Shown in pieces: positions 10,890-21,663 of a stretch of 64,000 nucleotides of DNA; the stretch's first letter is position 1, and every line of letters starts with the position of its first letter. Source of the stretch: Terebella lapidaria (lineage: Eukaryota; Annelida; Polychaeta; Terebellida; Terebellidae); NCBI GenBank assembly GCA_949152475.1, contig OX424569.1, positions 24,039,950-24,103,949 of the forward strand. The letters run 5' to 3'. The notes beneath the pieces were generated by a model that did not search any database, was not told the origin of the DNA, and saw nothing but the letters and a program-made list of their open reading frames with translations. A program made the translations under genes and the position numbers.

Positions 10890-12572
10890 TAATGACAAAT
10901 TTTCACAGACAGTCGACTCAAAGGCAACAAAACTTATACACATCACAAACGTACATAAGGATAATCTTATATACATGATTTTGAGGAAAACTGTCTGAAT
11001 AGATTTCGATAAAATGACCACCAAAAGCAAAATTCATCGTTTTTTCGAAAAAAAAAGAGTTCGTTTTGACCTTTCAAGGTCATTGAAGGTCAAATTCAAG
11101 GTCACCACTCAAACCGCAATAGATGATTTCCCATTTGAATGTGCCAATACTTAGGCTCTATCTTGAAGTGTTCGATGAGATTACTCTGCATAGCTCCCAT
11201 TATGAAGGAAAACTTGGGTGAAATCCCATGGGGGGTTTTCTAAAAATTAGGCCAAGGGCCAAAGATAGGTTACCGGACAATGTTTAATATTTTAGGTATT
11301 AGCCAGGTCACTGGTTGAATTCAAGGTCAAGAGAATATTCAGCATATATAACATTAAGCATATATCATGTCCACAGTTGATTGCTAAGCTGTAAGTTCAA
11401 TAATCAGAGAGAGATTAGCAATTTTATGCTGTAGCCTTGAAAATGAAGGGGCAAAGGTCAAATTCAAGGTCATCAAAATATTCAGTGTATATCATTTTCT
11501 ATATCATGTATATCATGTCCACAATTGATTCCCAAGCCATACAGTCAATAGAGGAGCAAGATATGAGCCAGTTTGTCCATGGAAATGAGGTCAGAGGTCA
11601 AATTCAAGGTCACGAGAATATTCAGCATATATCATTTCCTATATGTCCACAATTGATTCCTAAGCTGTAAAATCGATAATAAGTGAGATATTAGCCATTT
11701 TGTCCTGTGACCTTGAAAATGAGGTCAAAGGTCAAATTCAAGGTCATGACAATATTCTGCATATATCATTTCCTATATGTTCATAATTGATTGCTAAGCT
11801 GTAAAGTCGATAACAAGCGAGATATTAGCCATTTTGTCCTGTGACCTTGAAAATGAGGTCGAAGGTCAAATTCAAGGTCATCAGAATATTCAGCATATAT
11901 CATTTCCTATATGTCCACAATTGATTCCTAAGCTGTAGAGTCGATAATAAGCGAGATATAAGCCATTTTGTGCTCTGACCTTGAAAGTGAGGTCAGAGGT
12001 CAAATTCAAGGTCACGAGAATATTCAGCATATATCATTTCCTATAGGTCCACAATTGACTCCTAGTCTCTAATCTCAATATCAAGTGAGATATTAGGCAT
12101 AATGTGTCCCATTATAAAGCATAGGAGAATTTAACATGGGAAAGTCCCATTCGAGCCGAGTTTGGGCCAAAATGGCCCACTTCGAGCGATTCAAGCGCAA
12201 CGAAATTTATAGACATCATAGGAGTACATATGAGTAGTGTTATTTATCAAAAAGAAAAAAAGTTACTGAACAGATTTTGAGAAAATGGCCGCCAAAGTCC
12301 AAAATCAGGCATTTTTCGTCGAAAACGGCCGCCATTTTGAAAAAAATGCGAAAATCAAAAAACTAAGAAATACCTCCTTCTTGAATTATTTTTAAGTATT
12401 TTTGTGCAAAATTTCAGAAATATTCGCCCGTAAACAAAAAAGATAAAAATGTGGACGACGACGACGGACGACGCCGGACGCCGACGGACGCCGACGGACG
12501 ACGACGGACGACGGACGCAATGCCATGCCAATAGGTTATCGGACCATAGGTCCGGTAACCTAAAAAATCCAA
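10890..12572 (+). repeat. Hairpin-ended repeat family R1, long copy with internal array
   Basis: The right end is a hairpin (GGTTATCGGACC / GGTCCGGTAACC, with a three-base loop and one weak pair) followed by TAAAAAA. It is preceded by a run of GACGGACGACG-type trinucleotides. The body includes AAAATGGCCGCCAAAGTCC. Near-identical ends occur at about 16,030-16,065, and inverted at 33.4 and 34.35 kb. The segment before the hairpin (about 12,180-12,300) resembles the left part of the repeat (about 10,910-11,030), so the 134-bp array lies between two direct copies. The left boundary is approximate. Confidence 0.6.
11300..12115 (+). repeat. 134-bp tandem array with AGGTCA repeats (about six units)
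   Basis: The phrase AGGTCAAATTCAAGGTCA recurs at 11455, 11595, 11729, 11863 and 11997, so four of the steps are 140, 134, 134 and 134 bp. Each unit also carries CAGCATATATCATTTCC and CCACAATTGATTCCTAAGC. A degraded unit precedes the set. The later units are very similar to each other, so expansion is more recent than the insertion of the surrounding repeat. Confidence 0.85.
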
Positions 12573-12599
12573 GATGGCCACCATTTATACGCGAAATAG

Positions 12600-13010
12600 C
12601 TTAAAATTGAACTAGCGAGTTGTCTACTGCACGTACGTTGGTAATTTAGGTGTCTACCCCCATGTTTTCTGACCCAAGGAATCAGATGGTGGTATTGCTG
12701 AGTTTCTGTGACTGTTGGTTGTTTCAAAATTCGAAATGGCTGCCATTAAATCCTGGTTTCAGATTTTATGTCGGATGAAGGCAAAATGTTAGTGTCTACT
12801 CCTATATAATCTGACCCAAGAAATACAGTGGTGATATCGCCGTATCTCTGTAATTGTTGGTTGCATCAGAAATAAACATGGCTGCCATAAAAATTTGTGA
12901 CAATTTTCGACTATATATCAGCTTCTGTTACAGATAGAAGCACGAATCAGGTGCCTATATTGATGTTTATACACAGGGGAAGGGAAATCAGCACCAGTGG
13001 ACCCATATTC
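12600..13010 (+). repeat. Tandem repeat, about 142-bp unit
   Basis: GGTGTCTACCCCCATGTTTT at 12649 and AGTGTCTACTCCTATATAAT about 142 bp later are followed by matching text (TCTGACCCAAG, GTGGT or GTGAT-ATTGC/ATCGC, CTGTNATTGTTGGTTG, ATGGCTGCCAT). Two clear units and a degraded third. Confidence 0.6.
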
Positions 13011-15815
13011 AACTAATCAACTAACCAACACATAAATGGACTCACTAAAATTTATTGATAAGACATAATGAAAATCACAGTACAGACTTGCCTATTGAAT
13101 TTGCAGGAAAGAAAGTGGAGGGACTGCATGTTAGCAGAGCCATATGCTGGAGGCAGGCAGCTCAGCTTTGTAGTGACTTAGAGTAGCTCTACCTCTCGCA
13201 CTATCATCTGTTTGATAGTAGCTTTGAATAAGTCCACCATTTTGATGAATAATGACTTCCCACGATGCAAGACGGAGTGAACAGAACTGTTATTCGGTGG
13301 TAGCATTGAAACTATGGCAGAAGCAGAAGCAGCAACAGCACCCGCAACCTCATCCCACATTTTGCTGTTTGTTTCTCACTCGCTCGTTTTTGTCAACTTG
13401 GAACTGGTTTTGTTCTCCCAACACACGTTCTCGTGTGGGGAAATCAAGCGCGCCCAATGATTCTCGATTCACAAAGAGGCTTCGTTCAACCACAACTGTG
13501 TGAATGGTGCTTGCTCAGCACAGCAAAGAGTTTTGATAATCCCTTGTCACATTCACAAACAGGAAGACTAGCTTATCCAGTTGTTGTGGCCAGAGAGTTT
13601 TATGCTGATTTATGCGCGGGAATGCATGTCAAAAATCTTGATGGAGCATGCTTACATATACCTCTAAAGCAGAATATGCATGACCAGAACTCTGCCACAA
13701 TCTGAGCTCATCCACATCCACAACTCCCACCCACAATGAAACCATAGGGACTAAACAAGTGGTTCTGTTGGGATCCCTTCAACAACCCGCATGTTCCTGT
13801 AAGTTCAGTTTTGGCATGGCATATATTTTGAGCCACATGGTTTTAGAGGGGAACTACGAGCTTGAAAGTTCCTAAATGTTGGCTCAAATTGATTTACTAT
13901 GATTAACAACATGACATTATATTTTCAAAACAACACGTTTCGTTGTGAAAGGTAATACGACAAGACGTGAAGTAAAAGCAGGTTATGTGGATCATAAATG
14001 TACTTGGGTATTGGTTCCATGTTTCCTGAGCACAGGACGCCAGCATGAGGCAGTCGCAACTTTGTCCAGACGACATCGAGGGCCTTGAAATGGAGCGACT
14101 TGTCACAACTGTGCAATACAGAGAGGTTCCAAAAGAGGCTTCCCTGATCATGATGCCCACACTGTTAAGGAGCCCAACTGCCGACTGCAGTACTTCCTCC
14201 AAGACCTCACGTGAGACAAGCTGGTCGAGCATATATTGTAACAGCTGCCAGCCAATGCAGGGTAGAGTATATCAATGCTACAGACTGTAGGGTCGTAGGA
14301 CCTCCCCTGGCTGAGCTGAGACATGGGCACCGACACCGAGTTAGGGGTGGATAACTGGCGCAACGCCTCCTTGGGAGGACCAAAACGGCTTGGCAAGAAA
14401 GTCCTTCTGGGGAGGTTCAAAGAGGTTCAAAGGCCACCTTGTCCACCGAAGTGGACGTAAAAATACTCTGTACCAGAGTAACCACGAGAAACTGTTCCCT
14501 TGGGTACGAGCCCGGGCTGGAGAGCCTGGCAGCGTCGAAGCAGGGATGACAACAAGCTGCACATGGCTTCCCGTGTTAAACCTGCGGAAAGCAGGAAAAT
14601 ACCGGGCGTAGACACTCTTGTGCAGTCTAGCATGCAACAAGCGATGGGTCATCTGAGTTTTCAGCTACTGACTCATAGAATTGAACATCGTCTGAGGCTG
14701 AAACGTTAGACGAGCGCCGAGGCTCAGCTCCAACTGCCTGAGACCTTTGAGGTAGCTCCTGAGGGTATTGTTGTACCAGATTGAAATCCCATGGAAAGTG
14801 CCTCAGTCAGGAGTCCCACTAAGCGTTCCCAAGGCCAAGGAGAGCCCGAAGGAGAGTTCTAAATCACTCGTTGCAATGGCGGCAGCGAAGACAAGTCTCG
14901 AGGCTGAGACATCATCTGGAAAAGTGGATATTCAACCTACAGGTCCGAAGAATGCAGAATAAGATACATGTATGGAGAAACAATGCCGACAGCATTGGCA
15001 TTGATTGTCCTAATTGAAACCAGGTTCCTATCAGGAGCCAGACAGGGTCAGCCGACCGGCATGAAACCCATTCTGACTCGGTGCTCGAGTTCTTATCGGA
15101 GGCTGGGCCCCAAGAGGGATGATCCTGGTGATTTCAACAATCCCAGTTAGTAAAAAGCAACGAGAAAGACACGAATTATTAGAGATGGTTATAAGTAATG
15201 CTGTTCCGATGAGTAGGAGAATGGGAGAAGTTGAAAGTATGCTGCCATTTCATGACTTTCGGGGGATTAGAATGCCATTTCAGGGGATTAGAATGTTCGA
15301 CAAACAGACAAATTCATAATTCCAAGACCAAGACCAATGAATTTTACAAAATCAGTGTACTTGGTCAAATCAAAGTGATACTAAAGTATCAAGGTCAAAG
15401 CTATGTGAACATCACAGACACCCATCCAGCTGGGCGAGCAATCAGGTGCTTTGTATGAGTGAGGTCATTCCTTGATCTTTCGTATAGGGGGTTTCGCTAT
15501 GTGGGACGCATATTTTAAGTAGGCTGTATGGGTAACCGTCTAATATGTTAATGCACATGTATAGGAGTTGATGTACATGTATAAGAGTAGTTTTGGTGGA
15601 TATATATGCAGCGAAATCGATATAAACACAATGTTCTATTGCAACAAACACGAAATTGTGGCGTTTCGAGAGTGAAAAACTTGAAAAGTTTCACCCTATG
15701 TTTTGGAATGTTCCTGATTTTTTATCTCTTTAGACTTTTAGTATGTTATTTATATGCCCCCAAGGCAAACAATGCCACATGATTTGTTAGTGTTGCAATT
15801 TTTTCCCCGTGAAAC
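13011..15815. other. Gene-free intron stretch with a GC-richer unidentified tract
   Basis: 13.9-15.15 kb has many medium open frames on both strands and a higher GC content, resembling the remains of a coding element. No frame shows a recognisable domain and no ends or terminal repeats were found. 15.2-15.8 kb is AT-rich with nothing recognised apart from short direct duplications such as GGGATTAGAATG. Confidence 0.35.
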
Positions 15816-15819
15816 ACTA

Positions 15820-16066
15820 TATACCCTAGACTATTTTGAGAAAATGGCCACCAAAGTCCAAAATTGGCAATTTTCGTCAAAAATGGCCACCAAATCGGCA
15901 AAAACCATTCAATAAAAAAAACGCTTTTTAGATATTGGCCTAAGGTATGTTCTGACAAATTTATGGGGAAATTCATCATGCCAAAAAAAAGTTACAGACC
16001 CGGACGGACGACGGACGAAAAACCACGATAATAGCTTATCGGCCCAAAGGGCCGGTAAGCTAAAAA
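15820..16066 (+). repeat. Hairpin-ended repeat R1, short copy
   Basis: Contains AAAATGGCCACCAAAGTCC, then GACGGACGACGGACGA. It ends in the hairpin AGCTTATCGGCCCAAAGGGCCGGTAAGCT followed by AAAAATA. It shares the order and end structure of the copy ending at 12,572 but lacks the tandem array. Confidence 0.65.
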
Positions 16067-16468
16067 TACACGAATACGTGCAAAGCACAATCAGGTCGGG
16101 TCAATATATCATGAACTTTATATTGGCTGTAATAAATGAATACATTGAAGAGGAAATTTTAATTTGTATAGTGCTTTTTATTTACAAATGAAATTACCAA
16201 AGAAGTTTCAAAATACATCAAATGTCGAACTGAATGCAAGAATATTGTTGATCATATGTGATATCGGGCTGATATACACTCCACAAAGTAGCCTACTTGA
16301 AATTGAAGCTATTGTATCAAATAATACAAAATTGAAAATACATGTATACTGTAAACGAACTCTTCAGTTTAAACTCGAACCATATCAACCCGTATTTCGT
16401 TCTGAGTTGTACTTCTCTGTATTATATTGTCTGTATATTTTACTTAGACCAACATACGAAATACCTAC

Positions 16469-16640
16469 CCAGCGCCAGTGTGAGACTGATGAAGGTCATG
16501 GTCAGACTGAGGTTGACGTCACCACCTAGCAGTTTGGTCCAGGCATTGCTGGCGCCCCCTCCTGGCGCACATGCGAGTGAAATCAGACCGATGCTGTAGG
16601 AGGGCGCCATACTCAGTCCCTGTGTAATAGCTACGCCGAG
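16469..16640 (-). CDS. SLC10-like transporter, coding exon 2 (CxPGG core)
   Basis: Encodes residues 233 to about 289. It contains the most conserved SLC10 signature, CAPGGGASN (residues 256-264), corresponding to CSPGGNLSN in NTCP. This is followed by GGDVNLSLTMTFISLTLAL, corresponding to the GDMNLSIVMTTCSTFCAL stretch. The spacing from the MPL at the end of exon 1 to the PGG here equals that of NTCP, which supports the acceptor CACAG|CTCGGC. The 172-bp exon starts in phase 0 and ends in phase 1 at G|GTAGGT. It is too broken up by splicing to appear as a simple long open frame. Confidence 0.85.
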
Positions 16641-16836
16641 CTGTGGTAGAGGCGATATGAATATGAAATACTTATGGCATCTCGGTTCTGTTCCATTTGA
16701 TCAAGTATTGTTGTCAAGATACTTCAGGAAGCCAAAAGCATCCAACATAGGTATACCTGTATCTACATAATACCTATGATGACAAGACAAAGATATGAGT
16801 CTTATTGATAGTATTTTACTTCGTATTTCATCTTAC

Positions 16837-17532
16837 CAAAGGCATGAATATGAATTGGCTGCAAAATCCTATCGATGGTGCTAGAGGTTTCTTCAGGTAA
16901 GACTTAACGATGAGCAAGTCCAGTTCACACCCAAATGAAAAGTTTATTATGGCGAGTAGAAATTGTATACCATAATGGAATATCTGATCGTCCAGGCCCA
17001 CATCGCGTATTACCACGACAGGATATACAGTCGGTATTTTAAGCGGTTCCTTGAAACCGACAATGCTACCCTCTGGTGGCGTAAAAGTAGAATCAGAATT
17101 GTTCGGAATGATCGTTATCACTAAATCCGACTTCCCAAGTCTGACTCCAAAAACGTCGATTTTCAATGAAGTTTGTAACTCTTCTCCAACAAAATAATAC
17201 CCGGCGCAATCTGTGATATTTTTCCGGCGTCCTGTAAACGTACGGTGATCCAGATATGGTAGGCCTACTTCGTCTGTCATGTTGAGATCTTGTACTGTGA
17301 CAACACGCTCGTTTGCAGACGACACCGAGATTCTGGATTTCGCGGTTAATTCCAGCGGCAATTTTATTTGTAGACTGGCTGTTGACCCTTCAGTTATGGG
17401 GTCCATGTTCGCTGGAACGAAGAGGACATTGTGGATATTGGATACGTTGCAGGAGTCTTTCATTGAGGTAGCAGCGACCGAAGAGATATCCAATATGAAC
17501 AAAATCCGGAGTAGCAGGCTTGCCTCCATCAT
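16837..17532 (-). CDS. SLC10-like transporter, coding exon 1 (signal peptide, ectodomain, first membrane helix)
   Basis: Encodes residues 1-232. Residues 1 to about 22 form a hydrophobic signal peptide (MMEASLLLRILFILDISS). The next 170 or so residues are a beta-rich extracellular region, with cysteines near 28 and 117 and several Asn-x-Ser/Thr sites. Such an N-terminal domain is characteristic of the P3/SLC10A5 branch. From about residue 188 the SBF membrane domain begins (FHYGIQFLLAIINFSFGCEL, then KPLAPSIGFCSQFIFMPL). The exon ends in phase 0 at TTG|GTAAGA. The ATG is chosen as the first in frame; it is followed at once by a signal sequence. An ATG doublet is present, so the true start could be one codon later. 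Confidence 0.85.
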
Positions 17533-17875
17533 GTCGGTCCGCTGGTCTACATTCCTGAGAGTTCACAGCGTCTGCGAAAACAAAAAATATATCTGTATGT
17601 ACGGTTCATAGATGCTCACTCTTGAAAGCATACTATTCACGACATATACACGGTATAGCATATATACGGTAAAATTAGTTCGGCAAAATTCAACTGTAAT
17701 TGTTAGTGATAACAAATTAGGTAGGCCTAAATCAGGGCTTTTTCTTATTCATGTATCTAAATCGACCACAAATTTATCAGCGACATATCAATTGCAATGA
17801 AGGTCAATTCATGAGAGCCAGTTAGGTATTTTTATAACAAGGTTATTTTTATCCAAACGTAGTTCCACATATGTA
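17533..17875 (-). promoter_or_regulatory. Upstream region of the SLC10-like gene
   Basis: About 340 bp between the ATG and the start of transposon A. It should hold the 5' UTR and possibly a promoter, or an upstream non-coding exon. AT-rich, with no clear TATA or initiator that could be singled out. Listed by position only. Confidence 0.25.
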
Positions 17876-18411
17876 TACTCTGATTTTTCTAGCTCGTTTA
17901 CACCGTTTTTTGCCTTTGTTTCAGTCAAATTACCTCAAGCGACTAGTTAACTGAATATTACATGTCTATGATGCAAACGGCAATAGATTTTCACAAACCT
18001 GGCTTCCAAAACGCTACATGTTTCTTTCAAAACACAAAAGTTCGAGGATTTTCACTGCTGTAGGGCGCTGCCATATTGCCTTACTCATTACGTAATTGAA
18101 GTGGACAAGTCCAAGTTAGGTACTATGGGGGCGTGCGCTGTAGTATTATGTACCAATTACATGCTGGGACGGTCCCATTCCTAACCCGTGCTCCCTGCGT
18201 GAATCATCCGAATAGACTGTTCCGTCACGCGCTCAAAATAAACAATGTCTATTGACATGCAGACGAAAAGTTTTCAGGAGGAATTTATCATTGCAGTAGA
18301 TTACTAACTTTATCAGTTTCATGGATAGAAGTCTGAAAGTTTGCAGAAAATTGCCGTTTGGTCCCAAGGTGAGCTATGTCAAGTTATAACACGATACGAT
18401 TCAGGGTCCGT

Positions 18412-20274
18412 ATTCTCGAACGAGTTACGAAACTTCTTAAGTTACGAAAGTATTCAGTTAAGAAAATTCGCAAGTACGAAATTTCGTAACTTTGTATTCT
18501 GGAAAGATTTGCGAAAATTCTTACTTACGAAATTTCGTAAAATTGCGAAGTTTCGCAAAGAGCGTTTTAATGGATTTGCTTGCGTGTTTTGCCATACTTT
18601 CACTGGAAGTTCGTCTGCTAGATGCCGTGATACTAGTTGTAAAGCTGTAGAATCCATGTTGAATCATACATTTTTGCAATGAATAGGTGACACGGCGTCA
18701 AAATCACGTATTTATTCACTTATATACTTGGCGGATGATTTAGGCTACTTGACGGATTTGGCGGTAGGGAAGAAACCGTCAAATGAAATCTTGTGCCCAA
18801 ATCAAATATAAATTAGGCCCATGCAAATAAAAATTCCATGGTCAAAATAAATCGTGTGAAATATCCATTAACTAAATAGTCAACAATCATACAACTATTA
18901 CATGTATGAACTAGTGTACTAGGCTAAGTGTATACCTACACGCACTAGTACATTATTATATGAGCCACTAATATGAGAAATTGTGTGACTTAGGTCTATT
19001 TCTCGTTCCAACAAGTGTTTTTGTTGTAACCAATGATTACCCTATTGTTACCTGTAATGTAATATGAATATCCTATTTGCGCTGTTGATGTGCATATATT
19101 ATATCTTAGGCCTATAGGTACATAGGCCTACACGTTTTCATTCTGCCATGTATTGTATAAAACACCCCAAAAAAAACTCATAATCTAGGCTACGTTTCAT
19201 CTATTGAATGCTATATCAAAGCCTTCTTGCGCGCTGGGAAAGTTAAATTAAACAATACATGCATCTATTAAGCTATGGTACTGTTTTGTGTACGGTATTG
19301 GGTTTTCCTGGCACAGTCGTCACCTAAAGGTTTAGCCTGGACGAGGTAACTCGTACCGGGAAAAAACCAATACAGCACGCAAACAGTGCCATATGCATAG
19401 CTTACTAGATCCATGTATTGTTTAATGAGATGGGGCACGAGGACATTTTCTTCCTGAATGGGACATCGACGGGACATCGACCATTATTTGTAGTCATAAC
19501 TCGAACGGACAACGTACTCGAATATTAAATATCCCGACCCCCACCAAGTGAATGAATTCGTTTTGTTTGAATCTGGTCATGCTAGTACCATACCATCAAC
19601 TGTTCCCCACTACCGGCAGTAGTCACCGGGAGCCCTCGTTAATAGGCCCGGGCGTATGAAAATGGTTTTGAAAGTACGTCCGCATATTTTCGGAATAAGG
19701 TTTTAAACAAGGAATTGTGGGTGGGAACATAATAATCGAAGACTGCATATGTATTTAAGTTTAATATGCGTCCATGTACAAGTGCGTGCTTGTGATGTCC
19801 ACATAAGTAATGTTATCGCTGTTTATGACGACGCACCAAAATATACGTGAAATATTAGTACGCTCCTGGCGTATTTTCGGGAAGCTATTCCGTATATACG
19901 CCCAAGGGCGTATTATCGGGTGGGCTCATTAACGGGGGCTCCCGGTATGTGTATTCTACCATGTTCAGGTGGGAGTCAAGGCATAAAATCACAATTTTTA
20001 AAATATTTTGCGGGCAAAACCGGGCTATTAAGCAAAATAGCTGCCATGTTCTGCGTATTTTAGCAACGTCTGATGTGTCTTTTGCGATTTTTCGCAAAAT
20101 TTAAGACACCTCCTTCATTTTCGTAACTTTTCTTCGTAAGTTACGAAAAATCTTAGTCGTAATTTTTCGAGAATACCACTTGCGAATTTTCTTAAAAGTT
20201 ACGATTTTTCTTAACATCTTTTTCGCAAATATGAACTTACGAATTTCGTAACTCGTTCGAGAATACGGACCCTG
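18412..20274. mobile_element. TIR transposon B, 1.86 kb, non-autonomous
   Basis: Terminal inverted repeat CAGGGTCCGTATTCTCGAAC...GTTCGAGAATACGGACCCTG, extended by dense subterminal TTACGAAA/TTTCGTAA words on both sides, which look like transposase-binding repeats. It lies at the centre of the inverted arms of transposon A. No transposase frame is visible. A target duplication could not be assigned. Confidence 0.75.
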
Positions 20275-20561
20275 CATCGCAAAAATACGGCAATTTTCTG
20301 CAAACTTTCAGACTTCTATCCATGAAACTGATAAAGTTAGTAATCTACTGCAATGATAAATTCCTCCTGAAAACTTTTTTTTCTGCATGTCAACAGACAT
20401 TGTTTATTTCGAGCGCGTGGTGGAAGAGTCTATTCGGATGATTTACACAGGGAGTGCAGGTTAGGAATGGAACCGTCCCAGCATGTAATTGGTACATATA
20501 CTGCTGCGCACGCCCCCATGCACACGCCCACTGACTTGAACTTGTCCGCTCGAATTACGTA

Positions 20562-21127
20562 TACTCTGATTTTTCTAACTCGTTTACACTGTTTTTCGCT
20601 AATATTTTTGTGATGCTATAAGCTATCGGTCTATACCTTAGCATACTTCACCTGGGAGTCAAACTGCAATTTTCTACCAAATTTCTGACAGCTATCGCGA
20701 AAATTGAAAGAGTCGGCAATCTACCCCAATGTTAAATTTAGCTCTATTTTTTTTTCTGGGCTCGCACACAATTTTGTGCATTTGCTCGGTTTTGTAGCGG
20801 AGCAATGTTTCAAAATCAACATGTTTGTGTAGAATACACCCCAGTGTATCTTCTGGTTCAAATTAACAAGAATATTTCGAATCCTGATGGATGTAAACAG
20901 GACCAATTCCTCGAATATGCTCAGATTCTCGAGATCCCGTTTTGGGCTGAAATTTAACATTGAGGTAGATTGCCAATTTTTTCAATTTTCGAGTTAGCAG
21001 TCTGAAATTTGGTAGAAAATTGCCGTTTGACTCCCAGGTGAAGTATGCCAAGTTATAGAACGATAGCATTTAGCATCACAAAAATATTAGCGAAAAACAG
21101 TGTAAACGAGTTAGAAAAATCCGAGTA
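20562..21127. mobile_element. TIR transposon C (566 bp), same family as A, inserted in A's right arm
   Basis: Ends TACTCTGATTTTTCTAACTC / GAGTTAGAAAAATCCGAGTA, with arms that also share GGTAGATTGCC and ACTTCACCTGGGAGTCAAAC. It is flanked by TA on both sides. A's uninterrupted left arm (inverse ATTACGTAATG) shows the empty site with a single TA, so a TA target duplication is directly supported. Confidence 0.8.
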
Positions 21128-21663
21128 TAATGAAAAAGGCAATATGGCAGCGCCCTACAACAGTGAAAATCCTCGCTTGAATCGAAATTTTGTGTTTTGG
21201 AAGAAACATGTAGCGTTTCGGAAGCCAGATTTGTGAAACTCTATTGCCGTTTGCATCATAGACATGTAATATTTAGATAAATAGTTCGCTTAAAGTAATT
21301 AACTGAAACAACGGCAAAAAACGGTGTAAACGAGTTAGAAAAATCTGAGTATGTTGCAGGCTTGCAGCAGTTCAGAGCCGCTGAAATACAGTTAACTAAA
21401 ATACGTACATACGTCCAAACTTACACGTACGTATCGATTTTGTTTAATATGGAATTCGTTGTTGAACTCGCAAATGAATAGCAGATGTTTTGCTGACAAT
21501 GAGATATGGTTCAAGCCTTTCAACATGTTCAAGGCATTGCCTAATAGATTATCATTTGGTTTGATCACTCAATATTTTAATGAATGCCACCACCGATCAA
21601 CATTATAACTCACCTAAGAATTATATGTCATCCAAGTATGTTAATCCGATAGTCAATAATTAG

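Larger units (their letters stand above)
10699..16468 (-). other. Intron 2 of the SLC10-like gene
   Basis: A 5,770-bp intron bounded by GTAGGT and TTTTTCAG on the minus strand. It is nearly all repeats: a hairpin-ended repeat with a 134-bp tandem array (10.9-12.6 kb), a 142-bp tandem pair (12.6-13 kb), an unidentified GC-richer tract (13-15.2 kb) and a second short copy of the hairpin-ended family (15.8-16.07 kb). Confidence 0.75.
9992..17532 (-). other. SLC10-family transporter gene, complete coding region (three exons)
   Basis: Spliced coding exons on the minus strand are 17532-16837, 16640-16469 and 10698-9992. They total 1,575 nt, or 524 residues plus a TGA stop. Donors are GTAAGA and GTAGGT, and both acceptors (CACAG, TTTTTCAG) are good. 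Junction phases (0, then 1) match exactly. The protein has a signal peptide, an extracellular N-terminal domain of about 170 residues and an SBF/SLC10 membrane domain. That architecture fits SLC10A3 (P3) and SLC10A5 better than NTCP or ASBT, which lack the large ectodomain. Intron 1 is 196 bp; intron 2 is 5,770 bp and full of repeats. The substrate cannot be told from sequence. Confidence 0.85.
17876..21351. mobile_element. TIR transposon A (foldback, non-autonomous), host for B and C
   Basis: The ends are TACTCTGATTTTTCTAGCTC at left and its near-perfect inverse at right (...GAGTTAGAAAAATCTGAGTA). The inverted arms continue for roughly 500 bp each. Left 17876-18411 pairs with right 21351-21130 plus 20561-20275, with C interrupting the right arm and B sitting in the loop. 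Shared arm text includes CATGTCTATGATGCAAACGG, GGGCGCTGCCATATTGCC and TTTCATGGATAGAAGTCTG. There is no coding capacity. The terminal TA with flanking TA at left suggests a Tc1/mariner-type insertion, but the right flank is TG. Confidence 0.75.

Noticed and set aside
11300-12115. Regular repeats as a CRISPR-like array
   Set aside because: Whole 134-bp units repeat, without unique spacers; this is a eukaryotic tandem repeat in an intron.
13252-15150. GC-richer tract in the SLC10 intron as a nested gene
   Set aside because: Frames are short and switch strand, and no motif or splice chain could be assembled.
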